From assembly GCA_046329515.1 (NCBI GenBank), contig JAXLUM010000002.1:806001-870000 (forward strand): a DNA stretch of 64,000 bases, given 5' to 3'. The notes beneath the pieces are model-generated. The model did no database searches and was not told the DNA's origin. It saw nothing but the letters and a program-made list of their open reading frames with translations. Position 1 is the stretch's first letter. Each line of letters begins with the position of its first letter. The DNA comes from Bog-950 sp046329515. GTDB taxonomy: Bacteria; Bacteroidota; Bacteroidia; Chitinophagales; LD1. A program made the translations under genes and the position numbers. This document shows positions 34,797 to 43,400 of this stretch, piece by piece.

Positions 34797-35541
34797 AAGC
34801 GCTGGTGTTTCGCTTATAGCGGTCGTAGTTGGTATTACCTTCGTATTTTTTCTCCAGTAAGGTTACGCCCGATACGCGTAATAAAAGAAAAGTAATAGTT
34901 AAAGGGGCCCAAATAGAAATGTACCAATAGCCTGATGGTATGGATAACATAAACATAGCCCACCACTGCAATGCTTCACCAAAATAATTCGGGTGCCGGC
35001 TGTATTTCCAAAGCCCGGTTTTCATAACACCAATGTGATGCGGGTTTTGTTTGTACATAAACATCTGGTAATCGCTAACGGCTTCAAAGTAGAAACCGAA
35101 CAAGCCGATAATGGTGCCTATAGGATATAGCCAGGTATAGCTTTTATTAATGGAAGAGTAGCTGTTTACTACAATTATGGGCAATGCATTTATCAGCATA
35201 ATAAGCCCCTGCAACATAAACACCTGCAGGAAGGAGCGCCACACAAAGGTGGTACCCCACTCCTTACGCCATTGGGCGTATCGGAAATCTTCCGGTTTGC
35301 CCCAGTTGCGGATTAATAAATAACAAGCAAGGCGTACGCCCCATACGGTGGTAAGAAAGGTAACCAGTTTTTGATGCAGACGGTGCTCGCTGTAAAGGCC
35401 ATAGGTTAGCCATGCTATAAGTATAAAACCAAGCCCCCAGCCTATGTCAGCAATGCTGTTATCCTTTTTAAGCAGGGCAACAACAAACATCAGGCTCATG
35501 TAGCCTATGATAACCAGTGCAGAAAGCAGAAAAGGATTCAC
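34768..35541 (-). CDS. DUF1295 (steroid 5-alpha-reductase-like) membrane protein
   Basis: A 257-aa protein with about six membrane segments and the conserved C-terminal GLWKYSRHPNYFGEALQWW motif, the NADPH-binding signature of the steroid 5-alpha-reductase/isoprenylcysteine methyltransferase fold. Family members reduce or methylate lipids. The start is a GTG with GGGG before it. It is the last gene of the minus-strand operon 34768-38943, so it probably acts on the same lipid or lipid-like substrate as the methyltransferase upstream. That is inference. Confidence 0.85.
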   Translation of the reverse strand: MNPFLLSALVIIGYMSLMFVVALLKKDNSIADIGWGLGFILIAWLTYGLYSEHRLHQKLVTFLTTVWGVRLACYLLIRNWGKPEDFRYAQWRKEWGTTFVWRSFLQVFMLQGLIMLINALPIIVVNSYSSINKSYTWLYPIGTIIGLFGFYFEAVSDYQMFMYKQNPHHIGVMKTGLWKYSRHPNYFGEALQWWAMFMLSIPSGYWYISIWAPLTITFLLLRVSGVTLLEKKYEGNTNYDRYKRNTSAFIPWFPKQD

Positions 35542-35550
35542 CCCCTAAAA

Positions 35551-36243
35551 TTACTTAACTCCTTTTATTCCCGTAACCATTCCAAACAAATAAGTAAGTG
35601 GAATTAATTTGCTGCAGCCGGGCTTAAGCCCATTTTGTACGTAGCTGATGTTACCAAATTCTTCAACATACGGTTGTAATAAATAATGATGTTTCAACTT
35701 TTTACCGGCCAGCAATAATAGTATTGGTGAAAGAACACGGAAGTACAGCCAATAGAAGATGCCAAAGGGAAAGGGCGCAGGCTTGCTGAATTCAAGAATA
35801 ACAAATTCGCCACCGGGTTTAAGAATGCGAAGAATTTCTTTGCAAAAATCTGTTTGCTGGGAATGGTTTAATGTCTTTACTCCAAAGGTGCAAACTACAG
35901 CATCCATACTGTTTGAAGCAAGACTGGTAGCGGTGGCGCATTGCTGTAGAATAGTTACCCTACTATCCGGCTGTGCCATTTGGTTCATCCCCTTCGAGAA
36001 ATCAACGGCAGTTATTAAAGCACCGGGGCTATGCTTTTGTATAAGTTTCCAGTTTTGACCGGAACCGCTCATCATATCGCAATAGTTAATCGCTTTGCTT
36101 GAAACCAGCCTGATCCCTTTTCGGCGGACGTAGTTATCTAAGCCGAAGGAGAGCCGACCGGTTAAGTGGTAAGCAGGGGCAAACTCATCAAATAGCCTGC
36201 GTACAAAGTTGGCATCGTAATTAGCGCGAAGCAGCGTTGGCAC
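35551..36243 (-). CDS. Class I SAM-dependent methyltransferase, UbiE-like
   Basis: A 230-aa methyltransferase. The SAM-binding motif I is degenerate-looking (YCDMMSGSGQNW), followed by AVDFSKGMNQMA (motif II) and DAVVCTFGVKTL (motif III), which is the UbiE/COQ5 pattern. A hydrophobic, basic C-terminal segment (about 170-190) suggests membrane contact. The GTG start overlaps the upstream gene by 23 bp, so it is translationally coupled. The substrate is unknown and could be a quinone, lipid or fatty acid. Confidence 0.82.
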   Translation of the reverse strand: MPTLLRANYDANFVRRLFDEFAPAYHLTGRLSFGLDNYVRRKGIRLVSSKAINYCDMMSGSGQNWKLIQKHSPGALITAVDFSKGMNQMAQPDSRVTILQQCATATSLASNSMDAVVCTFGVKTLNHSQQTDFCKEILRILKPGGEFVILEFSKPAPFPFGIFYWLYFRVLSPILLLLAGKKLKHHYLLQPYVEEFGNISYVQNGLKPGCSKLIPLTYLFGMVTGIKGVK

Positions 36244-38119
36244 TTAGTTCTGTTTTTACTTTAAGTTTTTCTAATACGTGTTCGTGAATTTGATTCACTA
36301 ACCTGTCCGACCATAAGCGCCAGTACCAGGTAGGCCCTACTTTATATTTGTAAGCAGTAGTTGCCAATACCTTGCAGGTGGTATCGTTTATGGGTATAAT
36401 CCTAAACTCACCGTAATCTATAAAGAATTTGCTGCGGATATGTTCCGGCTCAATGTTGGGGTAAATAGATGTTTCGCTCATGGAGATGGGTGCCTCTTTA
36501 AACCGGAAGTGTAAAAGCCGGTTTTTCTCCAGGCTATCAACCGTAGCGGTTAAGTTGCCATTGGAATAATTACAGGCTAAAAAATTACAGTTGTCTTTCT
36601 TTTCCAGTTTCATGGCTGTTGGGTACGATACACCACGTTTCAGGAAAAAGTAGTTCGTAGCGCCGAATCCAAATGGGTTTTCCAATTGATGCCATACTTG
36701 TTTATCTGAAGCATGTACGGTTATTTCAGTTGTAATTTTACTGCTTTCAAAATCCTGCAGCTTTAAATCATAGAGAATCCCGATTGGATTAATTAACAAC
36801 ACAAGCATTGGAGCATAAATTCTTGCCCAAACCTTGCTTTGCACGAAATAAGCGAACACAGCACCTATTGCCATTAACGGCACTATTATAGGTAGTGCCA
36901 TTGCTACGCATATTAGCCCTTCTGCTCCGGCTAAAATGAACAGGAAGCAAAGCATTACGCCTATAAGTGCGGTTGAAGAAATTAGCTTCCCGAAGCTTTG
37001 TAGCTTGTTCCTGCTTTTAAGCATGGCCCAGGTAAAGCCAACGCTGGTTGGCAAAATTAGAAACAGAGTAGAACCATATTCTCCCAAAAATGCCAGCAGG
37101 GGTGAGAAGCAGATCACCAGGCCGAACACAATCCACCACGCTATGGTGGATTTGGCTTTTTTAATTTTTTGATCGGTTACAGCTCCTCTAATAGCGGTGT
37201 GGCCAAATAACTCCTGTAGGGCAAGCCATAATTCCGTATACTGAAAAGAATACCCGGCCTTTAATAAGCGCTCAGGCACTACGCGCCTGCCATTAAGTAT
37301 CAGTTCCGGCTCAGTGCGGATAGGAACAGCCCCCGCTCTAAGCAACCAATCCGGGCAGGGTATGGCAATTTTGTTTTGCTCTACATCCTTAACTGTTGCC
37401 ATAAATTCGGCATTAGTAAGTGGCGTGGGCGCTGTGCAGTTATACGTTCCTTCAATGGCATTATTGTTAATTGCATGTTCTACTATACCGCTAAAATCTC
37501 GCTCGTGTATCCAGCTTATGTATTGCTGGCCGCCTCCCTGTTTGCCGCCCAAGCCAAAGGTGGCTAAGGCGTGTATTGGTTTAAGCGCTCCGCCATCGCG
37601 CCCTAACACAAAGCCAATGCGTAGAAACACCTTGCGCGTAAGTGGCGTAATAATGTCATAAAAGGTTTCTTCCCACTGTTTGCACACGTATGTAGAAAAG
37701 CCTTCGCCAGGTGCGCTTTCTTCAGTTAGAACTTCAGCACCCCTATTACCATATATAGCTGCTGAGCCGGCATTTATCCAAACCCTGGGTGCTACTTCGC
37801 AACGGTTAATGGCTATACCAATGGCATTGGTGCTATCCACTCTGGATTGAATAATTCTTTTTTTGTTCTCTGTGGTGTAACGGCAGTTAACAGAATAGCC
37901 AGCCATGTTTATTACCGCTTCTGCACCTTCCAGTTGCTTTTGCCAATCTCCTATTGTGCAGCCATCCCACTCTACAAATGTTATCCGGCTATCCGGCACA
38001 AATGCACTCTCCGGTTCACGGGTTAAAGCAACGAACTCAATATCCTCGTCAGGCATGTTTCTGTAAATGCACTGTGCTAAAAAGCCAGTTCCTCCTGCTA
38101 TAACTATCTTCTTTTTCAT
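36221..38119 (-). CDS. TIGR01777 epimerase fused to membrane and SRPBCC-like domains
   Basis: A 632-aa three-part protein. Residues 1-300 are a TIGR01777 NAD-dependent epimerase-like domain (AGGTGFLA at 8-15, NMAGYSV, the DUF1731-type C-terminal part GRRVVPERLLKAGYSFQY). Residues about 325-450 hold four hydrophobic segments. The last 150 residues (TTEITVHASDKQVWHQLENPFGFGATNYF) look like a SRPBCC-type hydrophobic ligand-binding domain. I start at ATG 38119. The TIGR01777 and SRPBCC parts are often separate neighbouring genes, so a single fusion with membrane helices is uncommon. Function unknown. Confidence 0.8.
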   Translation of the reverse strand: MKKKIVIAGGTGFLAQCIYRNMPDEDIEFVALTREPESAFVPDSRITFVEWDGCTIGDWQKQLEGAEAVINMAGYSVNCRYTTENKKRIIQSRVDSTNAIGIAINRCEVAPRVWINAGSAAIYGNRGAEVLTEESAPGEGFSTYVCKQWEETFYDIITPLTRKVFLRIGFVLGRDGGALKPIHALATFGLGGKQGGGQQYISWIHERDFSGIVEHAINNNAIEGTYNCTAPTPLTNAEFMATVKDVEQNKIAIPCPDWLLRAGAVPIRTEPELILNGRRVVPERLLKAGYSFQYTELWLALQELFGHTAIRGAVTDQKIKKAKSTIAWWIVFGLVICFSPLLAFLGEYGSTLFLILPTSVGFTWAMLKSRNKLQSFGKLISSTALIGVMLCFLFILAGAEGLICVAMALPIIVPLMAIGAVFAYFVQSKVWARIYAPMLVLLINPIGILYDLKLQDFESSKITTEITVHASDKQVWHQLENPFGFGATNYFFLKRGVSYPTAMKLEKKDNCNFLACNYSNGNLTATVDSLEKNRLLHFRFKEAPISMSETSIYPNIEPEHIRSKFFIDYGEFRIIPINDTTCKVLATTAYKYKVGPTWYWRLWSDRLVNQIHEHVLEKLKVKTELSANAASR

Positions 38120-38124
38120 AAACG

Positions 38125-38943
38125 CTATTTTAAAATGTACGCCAGGTAGCAAATCATAATAACGGCGCCTGTGGCAAAGGCGTAGTCGGTCAGTTTTGAA
38201 AAGCCGTTGTTAAGCACCCGTTTGTGGTGAAAGTCAAAAGCAAGCAAGCGTCCTGCCCCTTGTCCCGCAAACATCAGCCCGGGCATTTCTAATTTGGCAG
38301 CTATTAAGGCAATTAGTATAAACGTAGTTCCTTCAAACAAACCCAGCATAGCCAGGTGTGCTGTATAGTTTAAGCGCTGTACAACGGTTTTGTGACCAAT
38401 TAAATTGGCCGCCTGTAATAACAGGAAATAACCGAAAACCCAGATGTATAAGGTAAAAACATCAGCAACCCGCGTGTAGTGCGCAAAGGCGAAAATGCAG
38501 GCGGCCGTGTAGAACATACCTAAGGCAATAAGAGCCAGCCGCCAGCCGGCACTGAAATCGGGCGAACAACTGAAACCCTGTGCCGGTTGTTTAGCATTTA
38601 CTATAACCCCCCTGTTATAGGAAATGAATTTGTATAGTGGGCGTAACAGGGTTTTAAACCAGGTTTTGGTAATAAAGCTTTTAGTGAAAGGAAGAATGTT
38701 AGCCACAATTAGCGTAAGGCTGTCAAGCCCATATAGTATTTCTCCGGTTTGGGTATCTACCAAAGGTATCTCGTGGCGTGCGCGGTTTAAATTGAGTTTT
38801 GAAAGTAATGCAGCATCAGCCTGTTGAAAGGAAATGCGTCCGTTAGTATTAAGAACCTGAACTTTTATAAAGGCTTTTGTGTAAACCTGGCATAAAGGGC
38901 AACTGTCGTCGTAGATGATTACTTTATTATGAAGGGTTTTCAT
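38125..38943 (-). CDS. DCC-family (DUF393) thiol-disulfide oxidoreductase-like protein
   Basis: A 272-aa protein. The N-terminal DCC domain has the signature YDDSCPLC (Cys15, Cys18), usual for this family of thioredoxin-like proteins. The C-terminal half has four or five hydrophobic helices (WRLALIALGMFYTAACIF...). I start at ATG 38943, because the longer frame runs into the regulator gene. A shared TTTCA-N8-TGAAA box lies 18 bp upstream. It is the first gene of a four-gene minus-strand operon and precedes the next gene by 5 bp. Confidence 0.82.
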   Translation of the reverse strand: MKTLHNKVIIYDDSCPLCQVYTKAFIKVQVLNTNGRISFQQADAALLSKLNLNRARHEIPLVDTQTGEILYGLDSLTLIVANILPFTKSFITKTWFKTLLRPLYKFISYNRGVIVNAKQPAQGFSCSPDFSAGWRLALIALGMFYTAACIFAFAHYTRVADVFTLYIWVFGYFLLLQAANLIGHKTVVQRLNYTAHLAMLGLFEGTTFILIALIAAKLEMPGLMFAGQGAGRLLAFDFHHKRVLNNGFSKLTDYAFATGAVIMICYLAYILK

Positions 38944-38960
38944 TTTACAACTATTTATAG

Positions 38961-38978
38961 TTTCAGAAAAAAATGAAA
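38961..38978. promoter_or_regulatory. Inverted-repeat operator candidate before the DCC operon
   Basis: TTTCA-N8-TGAAA, with a GAAAAAAA centre, continuing as AGATTG. It is nearly identical in sequence and exactly identical in spacing to the box at 39574-39593 upstream of the GbsR-family gene. I read both as binding sites for that regulator. Confidence 0.55.
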
Positions 38979-38995
38979 GATTGAGTGCTTTTAAT

Positions 38996-39016
38996 ACCCC
39001 GCTTTTGGGGCGGGGT
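38996..39016 (-). terminator. Hairpin after the gbsR-like gene
   Basis: ACCCCGC stem with a 7-nt loop, 7 bp downstream of the regulator's stop codon. On the minus strand it is followed by ATTAAAAG, so it lacks a good T tract. Confidence 0.45.
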
Positions 39017-39023
39017 TGGTTGT

Positions 39024-39536
39024 TTATTTCATTATCATCTTCATCAGGCTTCCGTAAAACCAACTTTGGTCGCTCATTACCATTTTATCGGTTATCCGAT
39101 CTGCACTTGCGGCAAAGCCATCTATATCGTCCATTAACTTTATAAAGGCTTTGTATTCATCCCTTTTTTGTTCTTTATCATCTATCATTCTCAAATCGCG
39201 CAGGGTAGAACGTAAAGGGTCTATTTCTCTTCTTCTCCTTTCTCTGATGATGCGAACAGCCACTTTCCATATATCTTTTTCACCGGTAAAGTATTCTGCC
39301 CTTTCGCCTAACTTAATTTTGCGCTCTGCCAGGCCCCAATCAATAAGTGCGCGCAGGTTCATATTAGCATTGCCACGACTTATGTCCAGTTTTTCCATTA
39401 TTTCATCGGTAGTAAGCGCTTCTTCACTAACCAATAACAAGGCGTGTATTTGCGCCATAGTGCGGTTAATACCCCAGTTGGTGCCAAGTGTACCCCAGGC
39501 TTCTACAAATTTTTGTTTGGCTTCTTCCAGTTTCAT
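39024..39536 (-). CDS. GbsR/MarR-family transcriptional regulator
   Basis: A 170-aa winged-helix DNA-binding protein. The helix-turn-helix is around residues 38-75 (EALTTDEIMEKLDISRGNAN), followed by the wing and a C-terminal helical dimerisation part with the basic IIRERRRREIDPLRSTL segment, which is typical of the GbsR branch. It probably binds its own promoter and the downstream DCC operon, since both carry the same inverted repeat. Effector unknown. Confidence 0.88.
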   Translation of the reverse strand: MKLEEAKQKFVEAWGTLGTNWGINRTMAQIHALLLVSEEALTTDEIMEKLDISRGNANMNLRALIDWGLAERKIKLGERAEYFTGEKDIWKVAVRIIRERRRREIDPLRSTLRDLRMIDDKEQKRDEYKAFIKLMDDIDGFAASADRITDKMVMSDQSWFYGSLMKMIMK

Positions 39537-39551
39537 AGCGGCTTTCTATAA

Positions 39552-39582
39552 CAAAGGTATGGCGTTTTCTGAACTTTCAAAA
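39552..39582 (-). promoter_or_regulatory. Promoter of the GbsR-family gene
   Basis: The minus strand has a TTTG -33 element (39578-39581) and a TACCTTTG -7 element (39552-39559) with 18 nt between them, ending 15 bp before the ATG. Both parts match the Bacteroidota promoter consensus. The -33 element lies inside the operator candidate. Confidence 0.6.
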
Positions 39583-39593
39583 AAAAATGAAAG
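39574..39593. promoter_or_regulatory. Inverted-repeat operator candidate before the GbsR-family gene
   Basis: CTTTCA-N8-TGAAAG, overlapping the -33 element of the regulator's own promoter. A repressor bound here would block RNA polymerase, which fits negative autoregulation. Confidence 0.55.
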
Positions 39594-39670
39594 ATAATTC
39601 TGTTTTCATATTGTATTTGCTTAAGTAGCCGTTATGTATAAAGACCTTACTTTAGGGTAAAATTTTGTTT

Positions 39671-40420
39671 ATGGCAATTGTGCGTTTAAAGGATATTGAT
39701 ACCCGTGCCCCGAAAAAGTGGAGCAAAGAAGAAACCAAGGATGAAACAATCAAGCTCAAGCTGAAAATTGAGGACTTGCAGAATTTAATGTATGCGGAGG
39801 GTAAGCACGCCTTATTGGTAGTTCTGCAGGGAATGGATGCCTCCGGCAAGGACGGGGTTTTGAAGCATGTATTTGATGCCGTTAACCCTATGGGCTGCCG
39901 GGTAATACCTTTCAAGAAACCAACGGAACTTGAAATGAAGCATGATTTTTTATGGCGGGTGCATTCGCAGGTGCCGGAAAAGGGTATGATACATGTGTTT
40001 AACCGTTCGCATTATGAGGATGTACTGATACAGCGCGTACACGAATGGATTGATGAAAAAACGGTTAAGCAGCGCTTTAACCACATCAATAATTTTGAAA
40101 AGCTTTTAACGGAGAACAACACTATTGTTCTTAAATTCTACCTACACATCTCTAAAGAAAAGCAACTGGAGCGTTTGCAGGAGCGCATGAGCGATAAGAC
40201 GAAAATGTGGAAGTACAACGAGGAAGACCTTAAGGAACGTGAGTATTGGAATGACTACATGAAGGCCTACGAGGATGTGTTTCAAAATTGCTCTTCAAGC
40301 GCTCCGTGGACCATTGTACCTGCCGATCAAAACTGGTACAAGGAATATATTGTTGCCAAAACAGTTGTTGACGCACTTGAGGGCCTTAAAATGAAATTCC
40401 CCGGCTTAAAGCCACAGTAG
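39671..40420 (+). CDS. ppk2: Polyphosphate kinase 2 family protein
   Basis: A 249-aa P-loop kinase of the PPK2 family, which transfers phosphate between polyphosphate and nucleotides. Walker A is GMDASGKDG (Lys60), Walker B is HVFNRSHYED, and the lid contains RMSDKTKMWKYNEEDLKERE. I start at ATG 39671, since the longer frame needs a TTG. Whether it phosphorylates AMP, ADP or GDP cannot be told by eye. The stop codon lies 2 bp from the convergent type B adhesin gene. Confidence 0.9.
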   Translation: MAIVRLKDIDTRAPKKWSKEETKDETIKLKLKIEDLQNLMYAEGKHALLVVLQGMDASGKDGVLKHVFDAVNPMGCRVIPFKKPTELEMKHDFLWRVHSQVPEKGMIHVFNRSHYEDVLIQRVHEWIDEKTVKQRFNHINNFEKLLTENNTIVLKFYLHISKEKQLERLQERMSDKTKMWKYNEEDLKEREYWNDYMKAYEDVFQNCSSSAPWTIVPADQNWYKEYIVAKTVVDALEGLKMKFPGLKPQ

Positions 40421-40422
40421 TT

Positions 40423-43400
40423 TTAACGCAGTAAGGTTACCGTACCTTTCTTCTCTACCTTCTTATTGTTCAGGAAGGTTACCATTACATCGTACGTAAA
40501 TACCGCATCGTTTTGCAACTGGCCACGGTAGGTACCATCCCAACCCTGCAGTTGATTGGTGCTTTCAAACACCAGCTCGCCCCAACGGTTGAATATTTTC
40601 AAATTCATGGTTTTAACATCCTGGCCGTATATCAGGAAGAGGTCGTTGTTTCCGTCGCCGTTAGGTGTAAAGCTGTTAGGCACAAACACCGGTTGTTCAG
40701 GCAATACATCTACGTGTAGCGTAGCTGAACCATAACAGGTAGTGGTACCGTTCTGTTCACTTACAGTAACTAAGTAGTCGCCATTTTGGTAAACGGTTAC
40801 AAACGGATTAGGACAATCAATGCAGCTTAAACCTAGGGATGGCTCCCAGCTATAATGTACAGCACTGCCGGCATTAAGGTAACTTACTGAAACCTGGCCA
40901 CCCTCTCCTAAAGGAAGCACCAATGTATCAGGTGTAACATCAACAATAATAGGTAGCGGTTGAAGTATTACAACAGGAATGGTGCTTTCGCAGCCATTAA
41001 AGTTATAGGCTGTAATGGTATGATTGCCTGCGGACAAATTATAGAAATCTCCACTGTATTGTTGTATTCCTCCATCCATACTGAACAGGTATGGGCCATT
41101 TTGAATGGACGTAGCAATAACATGCGCTTCGCCATCGGTATATTGGTCGCCATAGCAGGAGGTAGAATCGGTTACCGTTTGGAACGCATCAGGTGTTGCA
41201 TCAGGCACAGTGGCCGGAATGGTTTTCGTACAACCGTTGTTATCAGAAATGATGATGGTGTAATCACCTGCGGCCAAATCTTTAATAACGCCATCGGTTG
41301 TGCTCACAAAATTTACCATATCCTGTGTGGCGGAATAATTATAAGGGCCGGTTCCGCCGTTAACGCTTACGGTCAGGGTTCCGTTCTCGTCACCTATGCA
41401 AAGCACAGCTGTTGCCGAGTAAGTGATATTCATTGCAGCAGGTTCATTAACGGTTGCACCGGCTGTAGCGCTACAGTTATTGTTGTCCAGCACAGTTACA
41501 GAATAATAGTTGGCTACTAATCCAATTGCTTCGGGTGTAGTTTGGTTGTCGCTCCATAGGTAGTTGTAAGGTTGAGTTCCTCCTGAAGCGCTAACTGTGG
41601 CTGTGCCGTTCGGCGCTTGGTAGCACAATGCATCAGTTGCTGTGGCGCTTGCATTTAAAGCGGATGGAGCAATGATTGTATAGGTAGCTGTTGCCTGACA
41701 TGAATTAGCATCAACGGCAGTAACGTCTATTGGGCCGGGGGCCAGGTTGCTTACAGAAGGTCCGCTGGCAAGATTACTCCAGTTGTAGGTATAGCCCGGC
41801 GTGCCACCATTTGCGGAAATGGTAATAGCTCCATCGGTGCTGTTATAGCAGCTTACATCGGTTTGGCTTACCAGCGTTATTTGCACTGCTGATGGTTCAG
41901 AAATAATTATTGATGCTGTTGCGCTGCAGTTGGCATCAGTAATGGTAACGTTAACGGTACCCGCAGCTAATCCACTTATGGTTGAATTAGCGGTGGGCCC
42001 TGCGCCATTCCAATCAAATGTATAAGGAGCTGTTCCTGTGGTAATGGTAATAGTTGCTGTGCCGTCGTTTCCACCAAAACAGCTAACATCAGTATGCGCC
42101 TGTGTAAACGTTAATGCTGTTGGTTGGGTAATAGTATAGGTGCCCGTTGCTGAGCATCCCTTGCTATCAGTTATAGTTAAGGTATAAGTATCGGCTACAA
42201 GGCCGTTAATAGCCTGGCCGCTATACGTTTGAGAATTGGACTGTTGGGTCCACGCATAAGTATATCCACCGGTATTACCGCCGCTTGCATAAGCTGTTAG
42301 TGCTCCGCTGTTGGGGTTGCTGCAGTTTACATTCTGTATGGTAACGGAATCAATAACCAGCAACGCCGGTTCAGCAACAACATAAGATGATGAAGTGGAA
42401 CAACCGGATTGATCGGTTGCTGTTACGCTGTAGGTATTTGGTGCAAGGCTGCTTATTGTGGTAACGTTGCCCGCCGCATTCGACCAGCTAACGGTAAGTG
42501 TTCCTGTTCCTCCGCCAACGGTTATAGTTATTGAACCATCTGCTGCACCATTACAGCTAACATCTGTAACAACAGGGTTGCTTATAATTACAGCATTAGG
42601 TCCGGCATTCACAGTATAGCTTGCTGTAGCGCTGCAGAGGTTTTGGTCTGTTACAGTTAAGTCGTAATTACCTGCAGCAAGGCCGGTAATGCTAGAACCG
42701 CTAAATGCACCATTGTTCCAGCTGTAGTTTAATGTGCCAGTGCCGCCGTAGGCAGTAACTGTAATACTACCACCGGTTGTACATGTAGCATCTACAATGG
42801 TTGGTGCGCCAATTACCAGTGCGGTAGGTTCTGTAACTACATAAGTAGTGCTCGCGCTGCAGCCGTTAATATCGGTTGCAGTTACATTATAATTTCCTGC
42901 AATAAGACTATTAATTGTTGCGCCGGTTTGTCCGCCGCCCCACCCAAAGCCTATGGTGCCTGTACCGCCGCTGGCGTTTACAGTTATGCTGCCATCGTTT
43001 CCGCCGTTGCAGCTAACATTAGTTATGGCCGGCGCGCCAAAGGTAACCACGTTTGGTGCCGCTGTAATGTTATAGGTGGCAGTAATAGTACAAAGGTTTT
43101 GATCGGTAACCGTTAAATCATACCCGCCTGCGGCAAGGTTTGAAATTGAGTTGCCTGATTGGCCATTGCTCCATGCATAGGTAAGAGTGCCTGTTCCGCC
43201 GCTGGCAGTTACTGAAATTGAACCGCCCGTAGTACAAGTGGCACCTGTAAGGGTAGGTGCGCCAAGCGATAACGCTGTTGGTTGTGTTACGTTGTAGCTT
43301 GCCGAAACCGAGCAACCGTTAGCATCAGTAGCAGTAACGCTATAGGCCCCTTGTGTAAGCCCCGTTATTGTATCATTATTTGGTTGAGCGGGCGACCACG

